A stretch of 64,000 nt of DNA from Alkalicella caledoniensis (GCF_014467015.1 NZ_CP058559.1:992001-1056000); one strand, 5' to 3'; shown: positions 52,099 through 61,099, counted from the stretch's first letter. Made by a program: numbers and translations. The notes: generated from the sequence alone by a model not told the origin.

Positions 52099-52725
52099 CT
52101 ATTTGTAGAAAATTCTTTTTAAGACCTCTAAGAACCTATAAAAATCTTCCCAGTAAGGCTCCATGTCAACATCTTGTAATTCCTTACCATCAAGTTTACT
52201 TACTAACTCTTTTTCGTACCCATCCATTGTCCATTGAATAAGTTTAATTACTTCTTGGGGTTCCACATCCTCCCTAAATAGCGATGCGTCTATGTTGTCA
52301 TATAGTTTTTTAAAACCGGAATCCCTAACATAATCAAGTTTATTTTTCAATTCTTGACTCATTTCAAATTTATCTTTATTGATGTATATAGTACCAAAAA
52401 AATTGAATATATGTGGATTTTTGGTATAAGCCTCTTTTTTTATCTTCCCTACTTGGGCATATTTTTCTATAAAGTCTGATTGGCCTTCATGAATTTTATC
52501 AAGGTACTCTGTGATTACAAATTTACTCCCATACTCGATTAAATAATCAAATAGTTCTTTTTTACTATTGAAGTAGTAAAAAAGCATCCCTTTACCTATA
52601 CCAGCCTCCTTTACAATATTATTTGTTGATGCCTTGTTATATCCCTCTTTAGCAAACTCTTCAAAGGCAGCATTTAAGATTCGTTGTTGTTTTTCTTCGT
52701 CAAGTCCTCGGAATTTCTCTGTTAT
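52099..52725 (-). CDS. TetR-family repressor of the ABC exporter, non-standard start
   Basis: The full TetR domain reads ITEKFRGLDEEKQQRILNAAFEEFAKEGY, then ASTNNIVKEAGIGKGMLFYYFNSKKELF, followed by a ligand domain to residue 208. No ATG, GTG or TTG lies in frame at the right distance from AAAGGAG: the codon there is ATA (52725), with CTT before it. ATG 52587 is inside the HTH and would ruin it. Either ATA starts translation, or a start mutation or small indel has damaged the gene. It should bind the two GACCA-N3-TGGTC sites upstream. Confidence 0.78.
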   Translation of the reverse strand: MTEKFRGLDEEKQQRILNAAFEEFAKEGYNKASTNNIVKEAGIGKGMLFYYFNSKKELFDYLIEYGSKFVITEYLDKIHEGQSDFIEKYAQVGKIKKEAYTKNPHIFNFFGTIYINKDKFEMSQELKNKLDYVRDSGFKKLYDNIDASLFREDVEPQEVIKLIQWTMDGYEKELVSKLDGKELQDVDMEPYWEDFYRFLEVLKRIFYK

Positions 52726-52746
52726 AAGTCATCACTCCTTTACTTC

Positions 52747-52797
52747 TAGACCACCATGGTCTAAGTAAATATTACCATGTTCGACCATGCTGGTCAA
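52747..52797 (-). promoter_or_regulatory. TetR-type promoter with paired operators
   Basis: On the minus strand TTGACC (52797-52792) and TAATAT (52774-52769) are 17 bp apart. Operator 1, GACCA-TGC-TGGTC (52783-52795), overlaps the -35 box. Operator 2, TAGACCA-CCA-TGGTCTA (52747-52763), covers the start of transcription. Their centres are 34 bp apart. This matches the layout at the XRE promoter (2037-2087). Confidence 0.88.
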
Positions 52798-52844
52798 TAT
52801 TTTTTTAAATATTTTTTCTATTTGTTTTTCTGATTAAATAGTTC

Positions 52845-52868
52845 AAGGAGTCCTGCCTAGGACTCCTT
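52845..52868. terminator. Hairpin after the GNAT gene at 52873
   Basis: AAGGAGTCCT / AGGACTCCTT (10 bp, loop GCCT), 5 bp from the stop. The T tract is weak on both strands. Confidence 0.6.
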
Positions 52869-52872
52869 AAGT

Positions 52873-53379
52873 TTATTTCTTTCCTAATGAAACCTTATAT
52901 TCATCACTATTTCCCCTGTATTCACCTAGACTGTTAATTGTACCAGTTGATACTTTTTCAAATCCAAAGCTCTCATGTAATTTTATCGATGCAATATTTC
53001 TTCGGGAAATATTAGCAGATACTTCTTGAATTCCCCTATTCTTTAAAATAGATAAACCGTGTTTAATAAGCGACCTAGCTATCCCTAACCTTCTCATTTG
53101 AGGGATTGTCTCAATGCCTTCAATTAGCCACTTATTTTCTAGATATGGAGAGTTCCAAAATCTAACTACTCCAACAATTATTTCCCCACTAGTTTCTGTA
53201 GCAATAATTGTAAGTTTTTCTCCCTGTATTTTGTTAGAAAACCAATCATACCAAAAGTCTTTTATGCCCTCATGGGAACCTGGATTGTTATAGCTGTAAA
53301 CCTTTGCTATATTCTCAATAATTATTTCGTTAAAGCAATCTATTTCTCTTATAAAGAATCTGGTGTAGTTCTCTGACAT
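52873..53379 (-). CDS. GNAT-family N-acetyltransferase
   Basis: A 168-residue GNAT protein. GEIIVGVVRFWNSPYLENKWLIEGIETIPQMRRLGIARSLIKHGLSIL holds the central strands, with the CoA loop MRRLGIARSL (about residue 96). The next strand and helix are QEVSANISRRNIASIKLHESFGFEKVS, motif B. It resembles RimJ/RimL-type small-molecule acetyltransferases. GAGGGGG precedes ATG 53379. The small membrane protein gene upstream may share its transcript. Confidence 0.9.
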   Translation of the reverse strand: MSENYTRFFIREIDCFNEIIIENIAKVYSYNNPGSHEGIKDFWYDWFSNKIQGEKLTIIATETSGEIIVGVVRFWNSPYLENKWLIEGIETIPQMRRLGIARSLIKHGLSILKNRGIQEVSANISRRNIASIKLHESFGFEKVSTGTINSLGEYRGNSDEYKVSLGKK

Positions 53380-53393
53380 TTTACCCCCTCCAA

Positions 53394-53621
53394 CTATATA
53401 CTATTTAAGGTTTCTTTTATGTCTCCTGGTTCATCTGACATGATATTAGATATAGTAATAAATAGCGCTGTTACCGAAACGAAAAAACTTAACCAAGCAT
53501 CGAACATTGTGGCGGCTTCTTCAAAAAATAAAAATTTCTTGTTTCTCAGTATATATACAAAATCAATAAAGTAAAGAATTGCACATAAACTCATAAGCCC
53601 ATCTCTAATAATGTTCATCAT
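53394..53621 (-). CDS. Small membrane protein, unknown
   Basis: A 74- or 75-residue protein with two or three membrane helices: LMSLCAILYFIDFVYILRN, a short loop KKFLFFEE, and FDAWLSFFVSVTALFITISNIM. The C-terminus is acidic (SDEPGDIKETLNSI). ATG 53618 suits the AAGGAGGAT site slightly better than ATG 53621. Family unknown. It lies 14 nt ahead of the GNAT gene. Confidence 0.65.
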   Translation of the reverse strand: MMNIIRDGLMSLCAILYFIDFVYILRNKKFLFFEEAATMFDAWLSFFVSVTALFITISNIMSDEPGDIKETLNSI

Positions 53622-53639
53622 ATCCTCCTTATTTTAGCA

Positions 53640-53668
53640 ATAAAGGAGCCTTACTCAGGGCTCCTTTA
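53640..53668. terminator. Bidirectional terminator
   Basis: AAAGGAGCC / GGCTCCTTT (9 bp) with an 8-nt loop and A/T-rich sides, 20 bp past the stop of the 53688 gene. Confidence 0.8.
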
Positions 53669-53687
53669 AATTTTTATTTTTTAGGCC

Positions 53688-54425
53688 TTACTGATTTTTC
53701 AACACTAGCCCTTTGTATATCTCTTCAGTGAGGGCTGAATTTCCTGCATTGAATATCACTATTCTTCCATTACTCTCCATGTAGATAAATGGTGATTTCC
53801 TTTCATCTACGTGTAACCTTGCTGAGCCATATCCTTCTAGATCGAAATTCCCTTTTTTATGGGGTCCTATGGCAGAACCGTTGGTTCTTCTGTTAATTTG
53901 GGGTAGTTCATCAAGTAATTTTACTTCTTCAATACTATCCCAAGCATATATCCTTCCGTATATACCATGAATTTTTACCCCTTCGTCTTCGAAAGAAATC
54001 TTTGCGGGTTGTGAAGAATAGATCATCAATACTCCAACCCCTAAAAATATAACACCTGTAAAAATTATAGTTATCAGTTGTTTCCCCTTTGATTCCTTGT
54101 TTACTACTCCTTTTTCCCCTAACCTATTCCTATCGTATTTCTGAATTATTATTAGCATACATACTGTGGATACTCCGAAAAAAATAAGGGGTACTGTCAT
54201 TCCTGCTTTTATCCCTAAAGCATTTAAGATCCCTAATGCTAGGAAAACTGCACCATTTGCATATGAGTAGATACCCATTATATTTGCAACTTTTTTAATT
54301 TCAACCTTCTCTTGTTGTTCCTTTGACATTGTGTTATATCCTGCAATTAAAAAGTACCACTTAAAATTTACTATGGCCATACCCATCAGTAAAAACGTAG
54401 CTGCTATCATAAAATATACCCACAT
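53688..54425 (-). CDS. DUF3784-family membrane protein with PH-like C-terminus
   Basis: A 245-residue protein. The first 95 residues match DUF3784 (YFMIAATFLLMGMAIVNFKWYFLIAGYNTMSKEQQEKVEIKK, with three helices). Helix 4 (LITIIFTGVIFLGVGVLMIYSS) then leads to a soluble part resembling the bacterial PH domain (KISFEDEGVKIHGIYGRIYAWDSIEEVKLL, SPFIYMESNGRIVIFNAG). This mixes features of the SdpI-like and PH-domain immunity-type proteins elsewhere in the window. GGGAGG precedes ATG 54425. Role unknown. Confidence 0.75.
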   Translation of the reverse strand: MWVYFMIAATFLLMGMAIVNFKWYFLIAGYNTMSKEQQEKVEIKKVANIMGIYSYANGAVFLALGILNALGIKAGMTVPLIFFGVSTVCMLIIIQKYDRNRLGEKGVVNKESKGKQLITIIFTGVIFLGVGVLMIYSSQPAKISFEDEGVKIHGIYGRIYAWDSIEEVKLLDELPQINRRTNGSAIGPHKKGNFDLEGYGSARLHVDERKSPFIYMESNGRIVIFNAGNSALTEEIYKGLVLKNQ

Positions 54426-54618
54426 AACAACGCCTCCCTATAATTTCTATTTTTATCTTATCCCCATTATTCTCCATATTCCATATCACTACCTCAAGGT
54501 GTATTACAATGGTAGTACACCTTCCTTTACTTAATGATATTACTTTTTCCATGTCCTGTCAAACTAAAATATATTAATAATTTATTAAATCCTTAATAGC
54601 CTTCGGGTTCGAGGCCAC

Positions 54619-54657
54619 AAAAAAAAGAACCTCAGTGTATACAATACATGAGGTTCT
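54619..54657 (-). terminator. Terminator of the adenylyltransferase gene
   Basis: AGAACCTCA / TGAGGTTCT (9 bp, loop 14), followed on the minus strand by eight T. The rest of 54426-54730 shows nothing else. Confidence 0.8.
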
Positions 54658-54733
54658 GGGCTTTGAAGTAGCAAAGAAGATAGTTTTTTTTAGCCTGATA
54701 TCCAAATCAACTAGTTTACATATAGAACGGTCC

Positions 54734-55495
54734 CTATTCTATTAAACTTAATATTTTATCCTCCATATAATATGCAAATTCTTTAATTTCCTCTTGGTTC
54801 CATACAGTTTTAAAGTTTGAGTTTTGGTACTGTGCTAGTGCATAATCAACAATGGTGCGGAACTTTGTCGGAACATTTTTGTTGCCCCATTCTCCACCTT
54901 CTTTTTTTGAACATACAATATCTTCTTGTAGAAATGCTAAAACTCTACAAAGGTTTAGAATTAGATACACTGGCTCGTCTTGAGCTTGATCTTTGGCATA
55001 CTTTACATCGTTTACTATAGATTGAACATAGTGTTCTTTTGTCACATCCCCAAAGGCTAGCTCTATGGGCTGTCCATACAAACATTTCCCTCTATTTTTG
55101 ATTATGGTTATATGGGCAGCTAAATCTTCGTCATTAAAGTTACCACAAATATATTCTGGATCATTGAGATATCTTTCTTTATGTGCTTTGGAATAATGTA
55201 GTATAAAGGGAGTGGGATGTACGAAGTCCTTTGCAATTTCCTCTAATACAACACTCATTTCGAAATCTTTAGCTGGTCCCCCTTCACCTAATTCAACTAG
55301 CACATCTGCCAGCTTTCTTTTTACTTCTAAGGTGATCTCTTCTTTTACTACCACTAAAAAATCAATGTCACTGGAGTTTGGATTGAAGCATCCCATAGCC
55401 AACGAACCATGTAAGTATATGCCTGTAAGGTTCTCTTGTAAAATCTCTCTATACCTTGCAACTATGTTATCTAGTATTTTTTGAACATCTAACAT
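54734..55495 (-). CDS. Aminoglycoside nucleotidyltransferase-like protein (ANT/DUF4111)
   Basis: A 253-residue protein. The nucleotidyltransferase motif GIYLHGSLAMGCFNPNSSDIDFLVVV (residues 25-50) has the GSxxxG and DxD metal pair. The rest is the DUF4111 domain of ANT(9)/ANT(3'')-type enzymes (PFILHYSKAHKERYLNDPEYI, DEDLAAHITIIKNRGKCLYGQPI, LILNLCRVLAFLQEDIVCSKKEGGEWG). Such enzymes add AMP to spectinomycin or streptomycin. The drug spectrum cannot be told. GGGGAGG precedes ATG 55495. Confidence 0.87.
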   Translation of the reverse strand: MLDVQKILDNIVARYREILQENLTGIYLHGSLAMGCFNPNSSDIDFLVVVKEEITLEVKRKLADVLVELGEGGPAKDFEMSVVLEEIAKDFVHPTPFILHYSKAHKERYLNDPEYICGNFNDEDLAAHITIIKNRGKCLYGQPIELAFGDVTKEHYVQSIVNDVKYAKDQAQDEPVYLILNLCRVLAFLQEDIVCSKKEGGEWGNKNVPTKFRTIVDYALAQYQNSNFKTVWNQEEIKEFAYYMEDKILSLIE

Positions 55496-55531
55496 TTAAT
55501 AACCTCCCCATTAAGCTTGATTTAAACAAAG

Positions 55532-55562
55532 AAAAAGTGAGCTCAAATGGCTCACTTTTATT
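55532..55562. terminator. Terminator of the sigma/anti-sigma/lipoprotein operon
   Basis: AAAAGTGAGC / GCTCACTTTT (10 bp, loop 7) with A/T tracts on both sides. Confidence 0.85.
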
Positions 55563-55629
55563 ATAGACAATGAAGGATAAGAAATCTATATAAAGATTTT
55601 TTTATAATATTCTATTGCACACCGTAATA

Positions 55630-56046
55630 TTAATTTTGATGTCCAATAATTTCTTTAAATATTTCAAGATACTTTTTCGATATCATATATCCTTGCCCAG
55701 TGTTCTCAACATCAAGAATTGTTCCATTTTCTTCACCTAGATAGACATGATATCCCTTTATACTTTTATCACCATAGGTAATTTTTATATCATAATGCAT
55801 GGCGGCTACATCAAGTATCCCTTCCATTGGTTTAGCCTTCTCAACCATTTCTACTATTTTATCTATTTCCTGTTTATCTGTTATTGTAACTATTAATTCA
55901 TCACTTATTTGTGCGAATCCCTTAAATATTGATATGGTTATCATGCTAATATTATTTGGGTTTAAGGATTTGTTAGTGTTTTGCTGGCAACCTACAAGTA
56001 TAGCGACCAGCAAAATTAAATTGACAAATATACCTCCCTTACGCAT
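55630..56046 (-). CDS. Small lipoprotein of an ECF sigma operon
   Basis: A 138-residue lipoprotein: a basic start (MRKGGIF), a hydrophobic core (VNLILLVAILVG), then lipobox LVGC with Cys about 20. The mature part ends in an alpha/beta domain (MITISIFKGFAQISDELIVTITDKQEIDKIVEMVEKAKP, YDIKITYGDKSIKGYHVYLG). ATG 56046 follows a G8 run that forms the ribosome site, and the frame's further nine codons lack one. It is the third gene after sigma and anti-sigma, so it is probably part of that response. Confidence 0.8.
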   Translation of the reverse strand: MRKGGIFVNLILLVAILVGCQQNTNKSLNPNNISMITISIFKGFAQISDELIVTITDKQEIDKIVEMVEKAKPMEGILDVAAMHYDIKITYGDKSIKGYHVYLGEENGTILDVENTGQGYMISKKYLEIFKEIIGHQN

Positions 56047-56081
56047 TACCCCCCCCTTATATATGGATATCAAAAATCCTG

Positions 56082-57308
56082 TTAATTCACAAATCTATCT
56101 AAAAATGCTGCAAATTCAGCAGATACTTCATGTCTTGATATAAAACCAAGATTTGGGTAGTATTGTGCTTCGAAGTATATTCCCTTTTGGTTGTAGATTC
56201 TTATGGATACTGAATTAAATAGGGCATCTCCTACATTCCCTACACTTGGCTCAGTGGATTGACCTTGTTCGCCTTTGGATTGTCCTCTATCTTCCCCATT
56301 GGCTTGACTGTCGTCACCCTTGTCGATGATTCTTCCTTGGCTATCCCTCGCATCTTTTGATGGACCTAAGTCCACAGGAGGTTTCGCTTCATCAGTCCCT
56401 ATAGGTAGGGTATTTACTGCTTCTTCATGGTCTGTGGAAACTGAACTATCAGGCGCTTCATCTTGAGGCTTCCCATAGTCTGGCGGCAGTTGCCTTGGTT
56501 CTGATGGGGTCCTGGGCTTGGTTTTGGTCTGGTCTATTCTATAGTTATATAGCTTATCAAAGTACTTATCACTGGCATCTTTCATTACAGAGTAGAAGTT
56601 ATAGAATGTGGTTATTCCGTCTGTATCAGATATTTCCCCTTTTGTACTAGGTACTCCCCTTAGTTTTGCTTCTTCACTATATCCTATGAACTGTATTTTT
56701 GAGATATCTGCTGGAGAGTTTATTCCATAGAGTTTTAGGTATGTGGCTACATCTTCATCTTTATTATTGATATAACTGTCAAAGTTAAGGAACATGAAAA
56801 GCTCATACACTCCATCTCTTTTTACTGCGACTATAGCTTCTCCACCAGCAGGAATGTACCCATATATGTCAAGCCCAATTAGGCTTTCGTCAATACTACT
56901 GGTGATGGTTGTGATGTTTTCACCAATATCACTTTCTTTAATGGTGTTAGGTAAATTAAACTGCTCTTTGTGCCATTGTGTCAGAAGCATATATGTTCTA
57001 TCTTCTATTTTAAATTGATCTCTCATGATATCCGCCATGTCTTCCCTTGCAAAATCATCACCCGTTAGCCTATCTGTTTCCGCCCCACTGGATGGTTTAT
57101 TTAAAAATAGGTCATAGTTCAGAACCCCTACAGTTAGTACACATATCATAGCAGCTGCGGGTATTATTTTTTTTAGATTCATAGTACTAATAAAACTCTT
57201 CTTTTGCTTTTTGTCAGCGTGATTTAAAACTTTGTTTAGCATCCTTTGTGTGGAGATACTATTTGGTTCTATACCATCAAACGATTTCTTTATATCTTCT
57301 TTTCTCAC
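56082..57308 (-). CDS. Membrane-bound anti-sigma factor
   Basis: A 408-residue protein. Residues 1-40 are a cytoplasmic helix pair (RKEDIKKSFDGIEPNSISTQRMLNKVL) that would hold the sigma factor. The single membrane helix is IIPAAAMICVLTVGVLNYDLFL. Outside is a sensor domain (ITSSIDESLIGLDIYGYIPAGGEAIVAVKRDGVYELFMFLN), a linker rich in Pro, Asp and Gln (TKPRTPSEPRQLPPDYGKPQ) and a last beta-rich piece. Its start overlaps the sigma gene by 4 nt (ATGA), so they are made together. Similar anti-sigma proteins respond to envelope stress. Confidence 0.82.
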   Translation of the reverse strand: MRKEDIKKSFDGIEPNSISTQRMLNKVLNHADKKQKKSFISTMNLKKIIPAAAMICVLTVGVLNYDLFLNKPSSGAETDRLTGDDFAREDMADIMRDQFKIEDRTYMLLTQWHKEQFNLPNTIKESDIGENITTITSSIDESLIGLDIYGYIPAGGEAIVAVKRDGVYELFMFLNFDSYINNKDEDVATYLKLYGINSPADISKIQFIGYSEEAKLRGVPSTKGEISDTDGITTFYNFYSVMKDASDKYFDKLYNYRIDQTKTKPRTPSEPRQLPPDYGKPQDEAPDSSVSTDHEEAVNTLPIGTDEAKPPVDLGPSKDARDSQGRIIDKGDDSQANGEDRGQSKGEQGQSTEPSVGNVGDALFNSVSIRIYNQKGIYFEAQYYPNLGFISRHEVSAEFAAFLDRFVN

Positions 57309-57796
57309 TTTAAATCACCTTCCATTTCAATTTTGAGGATTTTTCTACCGGTATGTAAATAACCTCTGATGGTTGATTCTTTCTTGTTCAGTATCTTTGC
57401 TATTTCCACCGTAGAATAACCCTCGTAGTAGTACAAATAAATAACTACTTTACACTTAGAGGGAAGGGCCATGACCTTTTCCAATGTCTCATCTATAGTT
57501 ATTGATTCTTCTCCTGCCACTTCAGCTACCGCGTCCATGCCCACTGTTTTTGACCACCAATGCTTAAAGTGATCTTTGCATAGGTTACTTGCTGTTCTAA
57601 TAAGCCATGCTTTCTCGTGTTCTTCGCTTTGAAAATGTGTTTTATCTTCCATCAACCTCATATAGGTGTTTTGTACCATATCTTCGGTATCGGGGATATT
57701 TTTCATATACATAAAGCAGACACGATAAACAGTTTTAACATGACGATTATAGATTTGTGACAGTTCTTCATTCGTACGCAATAAAGAACTTTCCAC
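57305..57796 (-). CDS. ECF RNA polymerase sigma factor
   Basis: About 163 residues. Region 2 is IYNRHVKTVYRVCFMYMKNIPDTEDMVQNTYMRLME; region 4 is LEKVMALPSKCKVVIYLYYYEGYSTVEIAKILNKKESTIRGYLHTGRKIL. This is the usual pair for extracytoplasmic-function sigma factors. The start is GTG 57796, about 7 nt after GGGGGG; GTG 57814 lies upstream of that site. An adjoining membrane anti-sigma factor should hold it inactive until signal. The target promoters are unknown. Confidence 0.92.
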   Translation of the reverse strand: MESSLLRTNEELSQIYNRHVKTVYRVCFMYMKNIPDTEDMVQNTYMRLMEDKTHFQSEEHEKAWLIRTASNLCKDHFKHWWSKTVGMDAVAEVAGEESITIDETLEKVMALPSKCKVVIYLYYYEGYSTVEIAKILNKKESTIRGYLHTGRKILKIEMEGDLK

Positions 57797-57857
57797 TTCA
57801 CTTCCCCCCTTCACTACTAATACGATTGAAATGGTAAAAACGTTGTTTATTTTATTT

Positions 57858-57912
57858 CAAAACCCAGAATCCTTACGTATTAAATATACGATGGGGTTCT
57901 GGGCTTTTTTTA
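57858..57912. terminator. Bidirectional terminator
   Basis: AACCCAGAAT and the near complement GTTCTGGG(C) flank a region with CGTAT/ATACG pairing, and seven T follow on plus. It sits between the sigma operon and the GNAT gene at 57981. Confidence 0.65.
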
Positions 57913-57980
57913 CCTTGAAATCCGAAGGCTTTGAGCAGCCTGGTATATCAAATGATTTTTTCACTGATCGCCTTTAAAAC

Positions 57981-58388
57981 CTATTTCCTGCCACACTGAA
58001 ATTTATAATTTCTATGTATCATCCCTTGTGATTCTATCATACCCAATTTCTTATAAAAAGGCTGTAGCCTTTCATCACAACATAGATCTATCATATAAAA
58101 ATCATTTAATTCTTCTAACATCTTTCTAACCAATTCTGCACCAATGCCTTGTTTTTGATATTCAGGCAAGACTTCTAAAAGAGGAATATACGCTGATAAG
58201 ACACCGTCACTAACAGCATTTATGAACCCGATTACTTTTTTGTTTTCTTCTACTGCAACAATAGTTTTATAACTTTTTTCTAATATTTCTCTGTGCTTTT
58301 CTTTATTAGGAGGGTTCGGCCAGTCTTTAAAAAAGCCATCTCCTATTTCTAAGTTTAAGTGGACAGTATATGTTAAATATGAAATCAA
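57981..58388 (-). CDS. GNAT-family N-acetyltransferase
   Basis: About 135 residues, a compact GNAT. VIGFINAVSDGVLSAYIPLLEVLPEYQKQGIGAELVRKMLEEL holds the core, with the CoA loop YQKQGIGAEL (about residue 80). MIDLCCDERLQPFYKKLGMIESQGMIHRNY is motif B. The start is TTG 58388, 8 nt after AAGGAG; GTG 58397 overlaps that site. Substrate unknown. Confidence 0.88.
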   Translation of the reverse strand: MISYLTYTVHLNLEIGDGFFKDWPNPPNKEKHREILEKSYKTIVAVEENKKVIGFINAVSDGVLSAYIPLLEVLPEYQKQGIGAELVRKMLEELNDFYMIDLCCDERLQPFYKKLGMIESQGMIHRNYKFQCGRK

Positions 58389-58570
58389 TATTTCCACTCC
58401 TTCTATAATTATTTAAATTGATATAGCATCCTAGCATTCTCCCACTCTCAGTGAATTTGGTATCTAGTTGTTTTTTTTCTTGTCATTGCGTTCTTTTAGA
58501 TAATTCTACTTGTAGTTTCAATATCCTTTATTATTAATAATAGTTTATAAATTGCTATGTTAACTTTAAA

Positions 58571-58602
58571 TGTAAAAAAGAAGTCCATTAAGGACTCCTC
58601 TA
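58571..58602 (-). terminator. Terminator of selO
   Basis: GAGTCC / GGACTTC hairpin around TTAAT, followed on the minus strand by TTTTTTACA. Confidence 0.75.
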
Positions 58603-58618
58603 ATAAAGCTATTGTTAG

Positions 58619-60094
58619 TTAGGTTCCGCAGAAGGTTCGGTATGGCCGGACTGATGGCCCAGGAGCTGTGCTGTATTCATCATGCTCAGGTGTGTGGACA
58701 TAAGGCTTTGCTAAAACTTCAAGGAGTTTTTCCATCACCGTGTAGTCTCCTTTTTCCTCTGCTGCTTTAAGGGCTTCTTCTACCCTGTGGTTCCGTGGAA
58801 TAACCATTGGATTGTTCTTTTGCATCAGTTGAAGTGCTTCTACCATAGATTGTTGTTGTCTGTCTAGTCTTTTCTGCCATCGATTATGCCATTGGGCAAA
58901 ATCATCTGTACCAAAAAGGGCTGTTTCCTCTGGTTTTTCTAAGGTTAATGCCCTAAAGGTATTGGTATAGTCTACTTCATATTTTTGCATTATATTAAGG
59001 AGATCTTCAATGAGGGCTTCATCTTCTTTCTCTTGATTAAATAATCCTAGTTTTGCTCTCATACCTCCTAGCCAATTACAGTGAAATATTTCTGTGAAGT
59101 CTTCAATGGACTCCTGGGCCATATTCACTGCCCGCCCTTGATTTTCATTAAGTAGTGGCAGTAAGGTTTCTGCGAATCTAGCTAGATTCCATGCTGCAAT
59201 TTTGGGTTGGTTGCTGTAAGCATAGCGTCCACGCCGATCTATGGAACTAAATACCGTTGCTGGGTCGTATTTATCCATGAAGGCACATGGCCCGTAGTCA
59301 ATTGTTTCTCCACTAATTGTCATATTATCGGTATTCATTACCCCGTGTATAAATCCAACCATTTGCCACTGTGCGATAAGAGCTGCCTGACCTTTGATGA
59401 CTTCCTGAAGTAAAAAAAGGTATGGATTTTCAGCTTCCACAAAACCTGGATAGTGCCTTTTTAAAGTATAATCAGCTAAGGCTTTTAGTTCTTCAGTAGT
59501 GCCCCACTGAGCAGCGTATTCAAAGGTGCCTACTCTCAGGTGGCTAGCTGCCACACGAGTCATAATTGCCCCAGTAAGGTGGTTTTCCCGTATTACTTCT
59601 TCACCAGTTGTTACAACTGCTAGGCTCCTTGTGGTAGCAATGCCGAGGGCGTGCATTGCCTCACTGATGATGTATTCACGGAGCATGGGTCCAAGGGCCG
59701 CACGTCCATCACCACCTCGAGAATAGGGTGTTCTACCTGATCCCTTTAGTTGTATATCAAACCTTTCACCTTTTGGGGTGATTTGCTCACCAACGAGTAG
59801 AGCCCTACCGTCCCCTAGCATTGTAAAATGACCAAATTGATGCCCTGCATAGGCTTGGGCTAGGGGCATAGACCCTTGTGGAAAACGGTTTCCAGCTAAT
59901 ATGGCTACACCCTCTTCACTTTGCAAGGGTTTGGTGTGTAAACCAAGTTCACTGGCTAGTGGTTGATTAAGAATAGTTATTTTTGGTGATGGTACAGGGT
60001 TAGGCTCTATTATTGAGTAAAATGTTTTAGGCAGATTGGAGTAACTGGTTTCTAAGTTCCATCCTGTTTCTAAACTATCATTTCTATTTGTCAT
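58619..60094 (-). CDS. selO: Protein adenylyltransferase SelO (YdiU)
   Basis: A 491-residue pseudokinase-fold enzyme that moves AMP from ATP onto Ser/Thr/Tyr of target proteins. Landmarks: [61 protein letters not shown] (with the reversed-ATP-binding Lys and Arg), [32 protein letters not shown] (with catalytic-site Asn and Asp). The length is normal. Relatives act in redox stress; eukaryotic SELENOO ends in a selenocysteine, whereas here the end is FCGT. AAAGGAG precedes ATG 60094. Confidence 0.95.
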   Translation of the reverse strand: MTNRNDSLETGWNLETSYSNLPKTFYSIIEPNPVPSPKITILNQPLASELGLHTKPLQSEEGVAILAGNRFPQGSMPLAQAYAGHQFGHFTMLGDGRALLVGEQITPKGERFDIQLKGSGRTPYSRGGDGRAALGPMLREYIISEAMHALGIATTRSLAVVTTGEEVIRENHLTGAIMTRVAASHLRVGTFEYAAQWGTTEELKALADYTLKRHYPGFVEAENPYLFLLQEVIKGQAALIAQWQMVGFIHGVMNTDNMTISGETIDYGPCAFMDKYDPATVFSSIDRRGRYAYSNQPKIAAWNLARFAETLLPLLNENQGRAVNMAQESIEDFTEIFHCNWLGGMRAKLGLFNQEKEDEALIEDLLNIMQKYEVDYTNTFRALTLEKPEETALFGTDDFAQWHNRWQKRLDRQQQSMVEALQLMQKNNPMVIPRNHRVEEALKAAEEKGDYTVMEKLLEVLAKPYVHTPEHDEYSTAPGPSVRPYRTFCGT

Positions 60095-60423
60095 TTGTAT
60101 CTCCTTTCTAAAACTTTGTCACAAATCCCAGATATTTTCTATATTAGTTTGTTTTTTATATTTACAATAACCATCTTTAGTTTCTACTGGTTGTTGTTTA
60201 TTATTCTTGTTGTACCTTCTCTTAGAATACCGAATGGTTATTTTTCTTTTCATTCATAGCAGTAAGTTATAATAGGATCTTTGTTTTTTCATTTGGATAA
60301 GCCCTTGGAGTCTTTTAGCTGTTGTGATACTATATGATTATGTGAGAAATAATACCATTGTGAAACGTTGAAAATCTTCAGGTTCAGATGGCTATGGCGC
60401 CTACAAATAAGGAGGAATAATTC

Positions 60424-61062
60424 ATGAAAACAAGTAAAATAAAAAGATTTACAATACTGTTCGCTCTTTTAGTTTCAGTACTAGTTACAGGGTGCAGCAG
60501 AAATCAAACAGGTGAAAATGAGACACCTAACTATAATACTAATGGTGAAAATCCATTGGTGCAGATAGAGATGCAAGATGGTAGTAAAATGGTGCTGGAA
60601 CTTTATCCTGAGTATGCTCCAGAGACAGTTGAAAACTTTATTGGTCTTGTTGAGTCTGGTTTTTATGATGGATTGACTTTTCATAGAATTGTTAAAGGCT
60701 TTATGATTCAAGGTGGCGACCCAAAAGGTGACGGAACTGGTGGTTCAGAAAATAGAATCCCCGGTGAATTTGCAGCTAATGGTTTCACACAAAATACCCT
60801 TAGCCATACAACTGGGGTTATTTCCATGGCTCGAAGCAACCATCCGGACTCTGCCAGTAGTCAGTTCTTTATCATGGATGGAGATGTAACCTCCCTTGAC
60901 GGCGATTACGCAGCCTTTGGCAAGTTAATTGATGGTGTGGAGACCCTTAAGTCCATATCTGAAACACCTGTTTCTCGTAATCCTTGGAGTGGAGAGCTAT
61001 CAATTCCCCAAGAGGATGTGGTTATCAAAAGAATCACCATGTTAGAAAATGGTGAAAATTAA
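60424..61062 (+). CDS. Lipoprotein cyclophilin-type peptidyl-prolyl isomerase
   Basis: A 212-residue protein exported as a lipoprotein: signal with lipobox VTGC (ALLVSVLVTGCSRN, Cys about 24). A cyclophilin domain follows at about 45-205, with FHRIVKGFMIQGGDPKGDGTGG, ISMARSNHPDSASSQFFIMDG and FGKLIDGVETLKSI, which include the active-site Arg, Gln and Phe residues. It would fold or chaperone proteins outside the membrane. AAGGAGG precedes ATG 60424. It diverges from selO across 330 bp in which no other gene is seen. Confidence 0.94.
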   Translation: MKTSKIKRFTILFALLVSVLVTGCSRNQTGENETPNYNTNGENPLVQIEMQDGSKMVLELYPEYAPETVENFIGLVESGFYDGLTFHRIVKGFMIQGGDPKGDGTGGSENRIPGEFAANGFTQNTLSHTTGVISMARSNHPDSASSQFFIMDGDVTSLDGDYAAFGKLIDGVETLKSISETPVSRNPWSGELSIPQEDVVIKRITMLENGEN

Positions 61063-61099
61063 TTATTATTATAGGTTACAGGTGGAATTTCATAGCACT

